Positions 1 to 5,336 of a stretch of DNA of 6,707 bases are shown piece by piece (position 1 is the stretch's first letter; each line of letters opens with the position of its first letter). The stretch comes from Bacteroidales bacterium (GTDB lineage: Bacteria; Bacteroidota; Bacteroidia; Bacteroidales; UBA932), in the NCBI GenBank assembly GCA_017551405.1, contig JAFZLP010000198.1:1-6707 (forward strand). Direction: 5' to 3'. Below the pieces are notes generated by a model. The model was not told the DNA's origin and did no database searches. It saw only the letters and a list, made by a program, of their open reading frames with translations. Made by a program: the position numbers and the translations under genes.

Positions 1-67
1 CGACAGGGGCACTATCCCCGAAAGGGACTGGTTCGTCGCCGACGATATTATTTCCGGAATGATTTAG
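1..67 (+). CDS. C-terminal end of an unidentified protein (partial)
   Basis: Reading from base 2 gives 21 residues, beginning DRGTIPERDWFVADD and ending SGMI, then a TAG stop at 65-67. The start lies outside the window. The mix of charged and hydrophobic residues looks like real coding sequence, and the stop falls just 5 nt before the stop of the convergent lpxK. That tight tail-to-tail packing supports a genuine gene. I do not recognise the family from this short tail. No U-rich terminator fits between the two genes, so transcripts from both sides probably overlap at their 3' ends. Confidence 0.55.
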   Translation, partial: DRGTIPERDWFVADDIISGMI

Positions 68-72
68 CGCTT

Positions 73-1215
73 TCAGGCGAGCGCGTCGAGCGCAGCCTTG
101 TAGATTTCGAGTTCGCGTTCCGATTCGAAGGCGGTCTCGACAGGAAGCATGAACACCCTTTCGCGCACCTCGGCGGGCACCGAAGGGCAGTCGAGCAGGC
201 GCTGCGCATCCTTCTCGGTGGTTACCAGGGTGGAAATGGGGAAACGCCTCACCGCCGCGGAAAGCATGGACATGTCCCCTCGGGTGAAGCGGTGATGGTC
301 GGGGAACGAAATGGAGTGGACGATTTTGTAATCGTCACTGAGCCTGGCCTTTACGGGAGTGTCGTCGGCTATTCCGGTGAACAGCACCACGCTCTTCGAG
401 TAGCTGTAGCGCGGGTCGGTCTCGGGGAAGACAGGCTCCAGCGGCAGATATCCGGTATACGAAAACAGCAGCGTGACCCGCTTTCCGTCCGGGCCCGTGC
501 CGGTGCACTCGGTGGGATTGAAGTCCTTGATTCTGAGCTTTGAAGCAAAGGTGGTCTTTTCCCATCCGTCCATGTTCCTGGGGCATTTGGTGACGACCAC
601 CATGTCGGCGTCCCACAGGCGGGACGGCAGGTCGCGCAGACGGCCGAACGGCAACAGCCTGTCCTGGAATACCGGCCGGTTGTAATCGACCAGCACAATG
701 TTGATGGAAGCGTGCAGGCGCTTGAACTGCAGCGCATCGTCCATTACGATGATTCCGGCGGCGGGGAAATCCTTGTCTTTGCACCTGCGTGCGCTGCGCA
801 CCGCGGCCCTTTTCATGCCGGCGGCCTTTCCGGCCTTGAAGCTGCCTATGGCCAGTTTTTCGGGATGGGCGAGGAAGTCGCAGCCCTCGATGCGGTTTTT
901 GTCCACCGCCACCGTCACGGCGGGGAATTTCTTCTTGATCTGCAGGGGTTCGTCCCCGGCAAAGGCGGCAGTGGAATCGCGCATCACCTGCTGGAAGCCC
1001 CTGCTGCGGCGCTTGTATCCCCTGGAGAGCATGGCAAGGTTGGACGCCCCCCAGCGGGGAGAGTCCTGCAGGAGCCTGAGTGTGAGTTCGGTGAAAGGCG
1101 TTTTGCCGGTGCCGCCCGCGGTGACGTTGCCCACGCATACGGTGGGCGCATCAGCCCCCGCAGACTTGCGCCAACGGCGCGCACCAGCTTTGAGTATTAG
1201 CCTGTAGATGAGCAC
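73..1215 (-). CDS. lpxK: Tetraacyldisaccharide 4'-kinase LpxK
   Basis: LpxK phosphorylates the 4' position of the lipid A disaccharide-1-phosphate to make lipid IVA at the inner membrane (known for the family). Seen in the 380-residue product: a P-loop GNVTAGGTGKT (29-39); SRGY (64-67); GDEP (87-90); VDKNRIEG (104-111); MDDALQ (158-163), the family's DDG/DDA-x-Q motif; LPFGRLRD (188-195); VVVTKCP (206-212); FTGIADDTPV (279-288); FPDHHRFT (304-311); TTEKDAQRL (332-340). The start is GTG at 1213-1215, one base after the frr stop. Extending the frame upstream meets a stop at 1264-1266 with no ATG or GTG between, so the N-terminus is about 20 residues shorter before the P-loop than I recall for Bacteroides homologues. 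Residues about 120-152 form a basic, Lys/Arg/Ala-rich stretch that looks like an insertion. It is the third gene of the pyrH-frr-lpxK cluster. Confidence 0.93.
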   Translation of the reverse strand: MLIYRLILKAGARRWRKSAGADAPTVCVGNVTAGGTGKTPFTELTLRLLQDSPRWGASNLAMLSRGYKRRSRGFQQVMRDSTAAFAGDEPLQIKKKFPAVTVAVDKNRIEGCDFLAHPEKLAIGSFKAGKAAGMKRAAVRSARRCKDKDFPAAGIIVMDDALQFKRLHASINIVLVDYNRPVFQDRLLPFGRLRDLPSRLWDADMVVVTKCPRNMDGWEKTTFASKLRIKDFNPTECTGTGPDGKRVTLLFSYTGYLPLEPVFPETDPRYSYSKSVVLFTGIADDTPVKARLSDDYKIVHSISFPDHHRFTRGDMSMLSAAVRRFPISTLVTTEKDAQRLLDCPSVPAEVRERVFMLPVETAFESERELEIYKAALDALA

Positions 1216-1216
1216 C

Positions 1217-1786
1217 TTAAACGGTGAGGATTTCCTTCTCCTTGGCGGCCACCAGGTCGTCGATCACCTTGATGTTCTTGTCGGTGACCTTCTGGACTTC
1301 GTTCTCGGCCTCCTTCTCGGTGTCTTCGCTCATGCCGTCGTTCTTCTCGGCCTTCTTGAGCATGTCGATGGCCTCCCTGCGGGCGTTGCGCACGACCACT
1401 TTGGCGTTTTCGCCGGAAGCCTTGGCCTTCTTCACCAGGTCTTTGCGCCTTTCCTCGGTGAGGGCGGGCACGGTGCAGCGGATGATTTCGCCGTTGTTCT
1501 GCGGGGTGAGGCCCAGGTTGGCGTCGATGATGGCCTTTTCGATTATCTTGATCATGCTCTTGTCCCAGGGCTGGATGGCGAGGGTCTTGGCGTCGGGGGC
1601 GCTGATCGATGCCATCTGCGGGATGGGGGTCGGGGTGCCGTAGTAATTGGCCACCACGCTGTTGAACACTGAAGGATTGGCCTTGCCGAGACGGTAGGTC
1701 TTGAGGTCCTCCTCCAGGAACATGACGGCCTCCTGCATCTTGTCGTCGATGCCGTTTACGATTTCTTTTGCTTTAGCGTCTAACAT
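1217..1786 (-). CDS. frr: Ribosome recycling factor
   Basis: RRF works with EF-G to split post-termination 70S ribosomes in the cytoplasm. The 189-residue product is close to the usual length of about 185. The helical domain I is formed by residues 1-30 and about 105-189. It includes TEERRKDLVKKAK (110-122) and VRNARREA (132-139), the conserved arginine-rich segment. Domain II lies in between, with YRLGKANPSVF (31-41), YYGTPTPIPQ (48-57), IQPWDKS (71-77) and LGLTPQNNGE (91-100). The ATG at 1784-1786 is preceded by an A-rich leader (AAAAAGAAATCAAT on the coding strand) without a Shine-Dalgarno, which is normal for this phylum. It lies 16 nt after the pyrH stop and 1 nt before the lpxK start, so it is the middle gene of one transcript. 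pyrH-frr adjacency is widely conserved in bacteria. Confidence 0.97.
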   Translation of the reverse strand: MLDAKAKEIVNGIDDKMQEAVMFLEEDLKTYRLGKANPSVFNSVVANYYGTPTPIPQMASISAPDAKTLAIQPWDKSMIKIIEKAIIDANLGLTPQNNGEIIRCTVPALTEERRKDLVKKAKASGENAKVVVRNARREAIDMLKKAEKNDGMSEDTEKEAENEVQKVTDKNIKVIDDLVAAKEKEILTV

Positions 1787-1802
1787 ATTGATTTCTTTTT
1801 AA

Positions 1803-2507
1803 TTATGCGTGTACTACGGTGCCGATCCTCTCGCCTTCGAGAAGGCGGAGAAGCGAACCGCTTTCGTTTATGTCGAATACCACGATGGGCACGGGGCCCT
1901 GCTCGCAAAGGGCGAACGCCGTCTGGTCCATCACGTTCAGGTGGTTCACCAGGCACTCGTGGAAGGTGATCTCGTCGTACTTGCGGGCGTCCGGGTCTTT
2001 TTCGGGATCGGCGGTGTAGACGCCGTCTACCCTCGTGCCCTTGAGGAGCGCATCTGCGCCGATTTCAAGCGACCTGAGCGCGGCGCCTGAGTCGGTGCTG
2101 AAGAACGGGTTGCCGGTGCCTCCGGCGATCAGCGCCACGCCGCCTTCTTCCAGGACCTTTACGGCCGATTCGCGCACGTAGCCCTTGGCGATGGGTTCCA
2201 TCGGGGTGGCGGTGAACACCTCTGCCCTGATGCCTTCGCTGCGGAGGGCGCTTGCCAGTGCGAGCGAGTTGATGACGGTGGCGAGCATGCCCATACGGTC
2301 GCCGGTGACGCGGTCGTAACCCTTTCCGATGCCCTGGATGCCGCGGAAGATGTTGCCTCCGCCGTTGACTATTGCCACCTGGTAGCCCTTGCGGACCGCG
2401 GCTGCGATTTCACCCGCGAATTTCCTCAGGCTGTTTTCATCGATGCCCTTTCCGGAAGGGCCTCCGAGACTCTCCCCGCTAAGCTTTAACAAAACTCTTT
2501 TGTACAT
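1803..2507 (-). CDS. pyrH: Uridylate kinase (UMP kinase)
   Basis: This amino-acid-kinase-family enzyme phosphorylates UMP to UDP with ATP and feeds all pyrimidine nucleotide synthesis in the cytoplasm. It has 234 residues, about the usual length. Visible motifs: KLSGESLGG (8-16, phosphate binding); VNGGGNIFRG (47-56), with R55 matching the E. coli regulatory/active-site R62 region; GDRMGMLATVINSLA (69-83), with D70 matching E. coli D77 in the UMP site; GGTGNPFFSTDSGAALR (129-145); KGTRVDGVYTADPEKDP (156-172); VMDQTAFALC near the C-terminus. ATG at 2505-2507 is chosen because MYKRVLLKLSGES is the standard N-terminus. The open frame continues to an ATG at 2585, but those extra 26 residues would be encoded by the promoter region. 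It is the first gene of the pyrH-frr-lpxK cluster. Confidence 0.97.
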   Translation of the reverse strand: MYKRVLLKLSGESLGGPSGKGIDENSLRKFAGEIAAAVRKGYQVAIVNGGGNIFRGIQGIGKGYDRVTGDRMGMLATVINSLALASALRSEGIRAEVFTATPMEPIAKGYVRESAVKVLEEGGVALIAGGTGNPFFSTDSGAALRSLEIGADALLKGTRVDGVYTADPEKDPDARKYDEITFHECLVNHLNVMDQTAFALCEQGPVPIVVFDINESGSLLRLLEGERIGTVVHA

Positions 2508-2520
2508 AACGTTGTCTTTA

Positions 2521-2538
2521 GATGCGAAAGATGCGAAA
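2521..2538. repeat. 9-bp tandem direct repeat in the pyrH leader
   Basis: GATGCGAAA occurs twice in direct succession at 2521-2529 and 2530-2538. On the pyrH strand it reads TTTCGCATC twice. It lies between the proposed pyrH start site (near 2550) and its ATG at 2507, so it would be in the 5' untranslated RNA. It could be a binding site, a slippage duplication, or chance. Nothing in the sequence decides between these. Confidence 0.5.
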
Positions 2539-2554
2539 AACCGCAAAGTGAAAA

Positions 2555-2586
2555 CAAAAATAGCGGAAAATTCGGAAACTCCCAAG
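2555..2586 (-). promoter_or_regulatory. Candidate pyrH-frr-lpxK promoter (Bacteroidetes type)
   Basis: On the minus strand TATTTTTG (2562 down to 2555) matches the -7 consensus TAnnTTTG exactly. CTTG (2586 to 2583) sits 20 bp upstream and is a one-mismatch fit to the -33 TTTG. The start site would fall near 2550, giving a leader of about 43 nt before the pyrH ATG. It overlaps the oppositely directed promoter of the cytochrome b gene. Confidence 0.6.
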
Positions 2587-2602
2587 ATTTAACCTATATT
2601 TG
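2571..2602 (+). promoter_or_regulatory. Candidate promoter for the cytochrome b gene (Bacteroidetes type)
   Basis: TATATTTG at 2595-2602 matches the TAnnTTTG -7 consensus exactly and is followed by C, as is common. TTCG at 2571-2574, 20 bp upstream, is a one-mismatch -33 element. The predicted start near 2608 leaves a leader of about 23 nt before the ATG at 2631. Confidence 0.65.
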
Positions 2603-2630
2603 CGAAGATAACCGTTAATTTGCCACAGAG

Positions 2631-3350
2631 ATGTTCATGTACAAATCTTCTATCGGGAAAAAGTTCGTCCAGGCTGTCAGCGGCGCGTTCCTGATAATCT
2701 TCCTGCTCCTGCACGGCACCATCAATTTCTTCTCCGTAATCGATACCTTCACGGGTAAGTTCGGTGCCGCCGACGGTCTTTTCCAGAAGGGCTGCGAATT
2801 CATGGCCCTGCCCATCGTAGACATCATGGTTCCCATCCTGGCCCTCGGTTTCCTCATCCACATAGGCTACGGCATCTGGCTTTCGCTCCAGAATATCTAC
2901 GCCCGCGGCGGCCTCAAGCGCTACGAGGTTCCCAACAAGGGCGCGGCCGACAGCTGGTCGTCCACCAACATGTTCATCCTCGGAATGGTCATCTTCGGCC
3001 TCCTTGCCTTCCATCTCACCCACTTCTGGGCAAAGATGCAGCTGCTGGACTTCACCGGCGGAGAGGCGGAGAACCCGTACATGCTCCTGCTCCAGACCTT
3101 CAAGAGCCCCTGGATCCTCGCATTCTACGTGCTCTGGTTCGTGGCGCTCCTGCTGCATCTCACCCATGGCTTCTGGAGCATGTTCCAGACCATCGGCTGG
3201 AACAGCCAGATCTGGTTCAAGAGGCTCAAGGTCATCGGCATCATCGTCGCGGTCATCATCGTGATCCTGTTCATCGCCACCGCTGCGAACGCCTTCGCAC
3301 AGGCCCATTTCCTGCAGCCGGACCTGTTGCCGCAGCTTAAGGGCATGTAA
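2631..3350 (+). CDS. Succinate dehydrogenase/fumarate reductase di-heme cytochrome b subunit
   Basis: This inner-membrane anchor passes electrons between the quinone (menaquinone in Bacteroidales) and the flavoprotein/iron-sulfur subunits of complex II. The 239-residue product has five hydrophobic segments: about 15-34, 61-86, 112-134, 160-184 and 200-222. Each of the first four carries histidine: H28 (LLLHGTINF), H77 (GFLIHIGYGIWL), H128/H131 (AFHLTHFW) and H176/H179 (LLLHLTHGFW). This fits the four axial ligands of two b hemes in the Wolinella/Bacteroides type. The N-terminal SSIGKKFVQAVSG and the WLSLQN and ARGG segments are typical. Start: ATG at 2631, with ATG at 2637 (MYKSSIG) an alternative. 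No flavoprotein or iron-sulfur gene follows, although Bacteroidetes usually order these genes C-A-B; the next gene is rplM. The stop abuts the rplM promoter. I leave the symbol empty because sdhC and frdC cannot be told apart here. Confidence 0.9.
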   Translation: MFMYKSSIGKKFVQAVSGAFLIIFLLLHGTINFFSVIDTFTGKFGAADGLFQKGCEFMALPIVDIMVPILALGFLIHIGYGIWLSLQNIYARGGLKRYEVPNKGAADSWSSTNMFILGMVIFGLLAFHLTHFWAKMQLLDFTGGEAENPYMLLLQTFKSPWILAFYVLWFVALLLHLTHGFWSMFQTIGWNSQIWFKRLKVIGIIVAVIIVILFIATAANAFAQAHFLQPDLLPQLKGM

Positions 3351-3353
3351 AAG

Positions 3354-3384
3354 TTTGATATTCCCAAAATATTTTATACCTTTG
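3354..3384 (+). promoter_or_regulatory. Promoter of the rplM-rpsI-rpsB-tsf operon (Bacteroidetes type)
   Basis: TTTG at 3354-3357 and TACCTTTG at 3377-3384 match both consensus elements exactly with a 19-bp spacer, and GCGG follows the -7 box. The predicted start is near 3389-3391, giving an AT-rich leader of about 55 nt. The -33 box begins four bases after the upstream stop codon, so there is no separate room for a terminator before it. Confidence 0.82.
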
Positions 3385-3410
3385 CGGTCCCTATTTTGCG
3401 TAGGGATCGC
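3384..3410. other. Inverted repeat at the predicted rplM transcription start
   Basis: Bases 3384-3393 (GCGGTCCCTA) can pair with 3401-3410 (TAGGGATCGC), giving ten pairs with one G-T, around the 7-base loop TTTTGCG. It overlaps the end of the -7 box and the predicted start site. RNA begun at this promoter would contain only part of the left arm, whereas readthrough from the cytochrome b gene would contain all of it. The following AATTTATAT is a poor U-tract, so a terminator role is weak. An operator or processing site is equally possible. Confidence 0.55.
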
Positions 3411-3444
3411 AATTTATATGTATAACTAATTAAAGATCAACACA

Positions 3445-3900
3445 GTGGACACACAAAGCTACAAAACTGTATCGCTGAACAGCGCAACTGCAGACAAGCA
3501 GTGGGTGGTCATTGATGCGATGGATCTTCCTCTCGGCCGTCTGGCCTCCAGGGTTGCCCTTGTCCTCCGCGGCAAGAACAAACCCGGCTTCACCCCCAAC
3601 GTGGACTGCGGTGACAACGTCATCGTCGTAAACGCAGAGAAGGTGGTGCTCAAGGGCAAAAAGATGACCAACCGCGTGTATACGCGCTACACCGGCTATC
3701 CCGGCGGACAGCGTTTCACCACGCCGAGGGAAATCCTCAATTCTACCCATCCCGAAAGGCTTGTGGAGAAAGCAGTCAGGGGTATGCTTCCCAAAACCCG
3801 TCTGGGCGAGAAGATCTTCCACAACCTGCACGTTTACGCAGGTCCGGAGCATCCGCACCAGGCTCAGAACCCCAAACAAATCAAGTTAAACGAAATTTAA
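3445..3900 (+). CDS. rplM: 50S ribosomal protein L13 (uL13)
   Basis: L13 binds 23S rRNA early in large-subunit assembly. The 151-residue product shows WVVIDAMDLPLGRLAS (20-35), LRGKNKPGFTPNVDCGD (41-57), VNAEKVVLKGKK (62-73), YTRYTGYPGGQR (79-90), PERLVEKAVRGMLPKTRLG (103-121) and LHVYAGPEHPHQAQNP (128-143), all family signatures. The start is GTG at 3445-3447, because MDTQSYKT matches the N-terminus I recall for Bacteroides L13 (MDTLSYKT). No Shine-Dalgarno is seen; the leader is AT-rich. It is the first gene of the operon, with rpsI starting 9 nt after its stop. Confidence 0.97.
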   Translation: MDTQSYKTVSLNSATADKQWVVIDAMDLPLGRLASRVALVLRGKNKPGFTPNVDCGDNVIVVNAEKVVLKGKKMTNRVYTRYTGYPGGQRFTTPREILNSTHPERLVEKAVRGMLPKTRLGEKIFHNLHVYAGPEHPHQAQNPKQIKLNEI

Positions 3901-3909
3901 ACAGAGCAA

Positions 3910-4299
3910 ATGGAACAGACACACGCCCTTGGAAGACGTAAAGCAGCTGTCGCTCGTGTTTATCTCGCTGCAGGCAAAGGCAACATCACCATCAACGACC
4001 GTCCGGTGGAAGACTTCTTCAAAGACGACTCCCTCCGCTACATCGTTAACCAGCCGTTTGCAGTGACCTCCACCGAAGGCCAGTTCGATACCCGCATCAA
4101 CGTTGTTGGCGGCGGTATCAAAGGCCAGGCTGAGGCTATCAGGCTCGGTATTTCCCGCGCCCTCTGCGAGGTAGACAAGGAAGCATATCGTCCGGCTCTC
4201 AAGGCAGCAGGTTTCCTCACCCGCGATGCTCGCGAGGTGGAACGCAAGAAACCCGGCCAGCCCGGAGCACGTCGCCGCTTCCAGTTCAGCAAGCGTTAA
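3910..4299 (+). CDS. rpsI: 30S ribosomal protein S9 (uS9)
   Basis: S9 sits in the small-subunit head, and its C-terminal tail reaches the P-site tRNA (known for the family). The 129-residue product has the usual length and motifs: [13 protein letters not shown] (7-19), the [19 protein letters not shown] block (67-85), [15 protein letters not shown] (102-116), and the C-terminal [11 protein letters not shown], whose final Lys-Arg is the tRNA-contacting end. The ATG follows an A-rich gap of 9 nt after rplM, so the two are co-transcribed. rplM-rpsI pairing is almost universal in bacteria. After its TAA there is a 158-nt gap before rpsB, without an obvious terminator. Confidence 0.98.
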   Translation: MEQTHALGRRKAAVARVYLAAGKGNITINDRPVEDFFKDDSLRYIVNQPFAVTSTEGQFDTRINVVGGGIKGQAEAIRLGISRALCEVDKEAYRPALKAAGFLTRDAREVERKKPGQPGARRRFQFSKR

Positions 4300-4323
4300 C
4301 AGTACTTTACAAACAAGCACAGT

Positions 4324-4426
4324 TGCGGTTTAAACCCTTCACAGGATAGTTGCCGCACTGCGGAAAAGGCCGGAGACCGGCACATGCCGCTGCTCCCCCT
4401 TGAAGAAAAGAGACCCGTAGCACGGG
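4324..4426 (+). promoter_or_regulatory. Structured leader upstream of rpsB (candidate autoregulatory RNA)
   Basis: The gap 4300-4457 has no ORF of note, no TAnnTTTG promoter and no U-run. It holds several possible helices. GCCGG/CCGGC (4369-4373 with 4377-4381) closes an AGA loop. CCCGT/ACGGG (4414-4418 with 4422-4426) closes an AGC loop. TGCGG at 4324-4328 can pair with CCGCA at 4353-4357. GCGG at 4360-4363 can pair with CCGC at 4387-4390, enclosing the first hairpin, or locally with CCGC at 4353-4356, so the pairings are mutually exclusive. A perfect palindrome GGTTTAAACC lies at 4327-4336. S2 represses rpsB-tsf through leader RNA in gammaproteobacteria. That this leader does the same is inference. 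Confidence 0.4.
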
Positions 4427-4457
4427 CACAAGAACAAACACAACAACATTTAAAAAA

Positions 4458-5309
4458 ATGTCAAGAACAAATTTCCAGGAACTGCTTGATGCAGGCGTAC
4501 ACTTCGGACATCTCGCCCGCAAGTGGAATCCTAAAATGGCGCCGTACATCTTCGACCAGAAGAACGGCATCCACATCATCGACCTGCACAAGACTGTCGT
4601 CAAGATAGACGAGGCCGCGGAGGAAATGAAGGCTCTCGCAAAGTCGGGCCGCAAGATCCTCTTCGTCGCCACCAAAAAGCAGGCTAAAGACGTCGTCGCC
4701 GCCAAGGCCACCGAGGTCAACATGCCTTATGTAACCGAACGTTGGGCGGGCGGTATGCTCACCAACTTCCCCACCATCCGCAAGGCCGTCAAGAAAATGA
4801 GCACCATCGACAAGATGCACGAAGACGGCACTTTCGACAAGCTCGCAAAGCGTGAGCGCCTTCAGGTCACCCGCCAGAGGGAGAAGCTCGAGAAGAACCT
4901 CGGCAGCATCCGCGACATGAGCCGCCTTCCCGCCGCACTGTTCGTAGTGGACGTGCAGAAAGAGGCCAACGCCGTCAGGGAGGCCAATCGTCTCAACATC
5001 CCGGTATTCGCAATGGTTGATACATGTTGCGATCCCACTTCTATTGATTATGTGATTCCGGCGAACGACGATGCCACCAAGAGCGTAGAATGCGTTCTCG
5101 GCGCACTCTGTGCAGCCATCCAGGAAGGCCTGGAGGAGCGCAAGCTCGAGAAGGACAAGGAAGCAGCCGAGCAGGAGGCCACCTCCGTTGAGGAAAAGCC
5201 CGCAGCAAAGGCTCTCCGTCCGCGCAGGAGCTCCAAGGCCGCCAAGGAAGAGGCCCCCGAGGCCGAAGCCCCCAAGGCCGAGGAACCCGCAGCTCCCGCA
5301 GCTGAATAA
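4458..5309 (+). CDS. rpsB: 30S ribosomal protein S2 (uS2) with a charged C-terminal tail
   Basis: S2 joins the small subunit late, on the solvent side near the head-body junction, and is needed with S1 for mRNA binding. The S2 core covers residues 1 to about 226: ELLDAGVHFGHLARKWNPKM (8-27), FDQKNGIHIIDLHKT (32-46), FVATKKQAKD (69-78), RWAGGMLTNF (95-104), LPAALFVVD (157-165), EANRLNIPVFAMVDT (175-189) and PANDDATKSV (201-210). A low-complexity tail (227-283) follows: a Glu/Lys helix, a basic patch RPRRSSKAAK (254-263), then an Ala/Pro/Glu end. Similar extensions occur in Bacteroides S2, so this is probably natural. The ATG follows ATTTAAAAAA, with no Shine-Dalgarno. tsf starts 27 nt downstream. 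Confidence 0.97.
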   Translation: MSRTNFQELLDAGVHFGHLARKWNPKMAPYIFDQKNGIHIIDLHKTVVKIDEAAEEMKALAKSGRKILFVATKKQAKDVVAAKATEVNMPYVTERWAGGMLTNFPTIRKAVKKMSTIDKMHEDGTFDKLAKRERLQVTRQREKLEKNLGSIRDMSRLPAALFVVDVQKEANAVREANRLNIPVFAMVDTCCDPTSIDYVIPANDDATKSVECVLGALCAAIQEGLEERKLEKDKEAAEQEATSVEEKPAAKALRPRRSSKAAKEEAPEAEAPKAEEPAAPAAE

Positions 5310-5336
5310 TGTTCAACCTTTCTAAAACAGACAACA

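Noticed and set aside
67..84. GCGCT/AGCGC hairpin between the first partial gene and lpxK as a bidirectional terminator
   Set aside because: There are only five pairs around an eight-base loop, no T-run on either strand, and it overlaps the lpxK coding end.
335..1138. Long overlapping open frames on both strands inside lpxK
   Set aside because: They are alternative-frame shadows: Arg/Gln/His-rich translations with no recognisable motif, inside a gene with all LpxK signatures.
2508..2585. A 26-residue N-terminal extension of UMP kinase
   Set aside because: The frame is open to an ATG at 2585, but the family starts at MYKRVLLKLSGES, and the extension is encoded by the promoter and tandem repeat.
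2589..3308. A 239-codon minus-strand open frame across the cytochrome b gene
   Set aside because: It is extremely rich in Asp, Glu, Gly and Val because it mirrors hydrophobic codons of the membrane protein. It also covers the promoter region.
4318..4325. CACAGTTG as a promoter -7 box for rpsB
   Set aside because: It has two mismatches to TAnnTTTG and no TTTG at the right distance. Readthrough from rpsI is the simpler explanation.
4327..4409. GGTTTAAACC palindrome near rpsB and GGTTTAAAT near 6401 as a shared regulatory site
   Set aside because: Only GGTTTAAA is common to both, the second copy is not palindromic, and the spacing to the genes differs. Chance is likely.
4384..4608. A 74-codon plus-strand frame starting in the rpsI-rpsB gap
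   Set aside because: Its second half is the +1 shadow of rpsB, rich in Ser, Thr and Arg. No leader-peptide feature such as a codon run was seen, so the gap is better read as structured leader.
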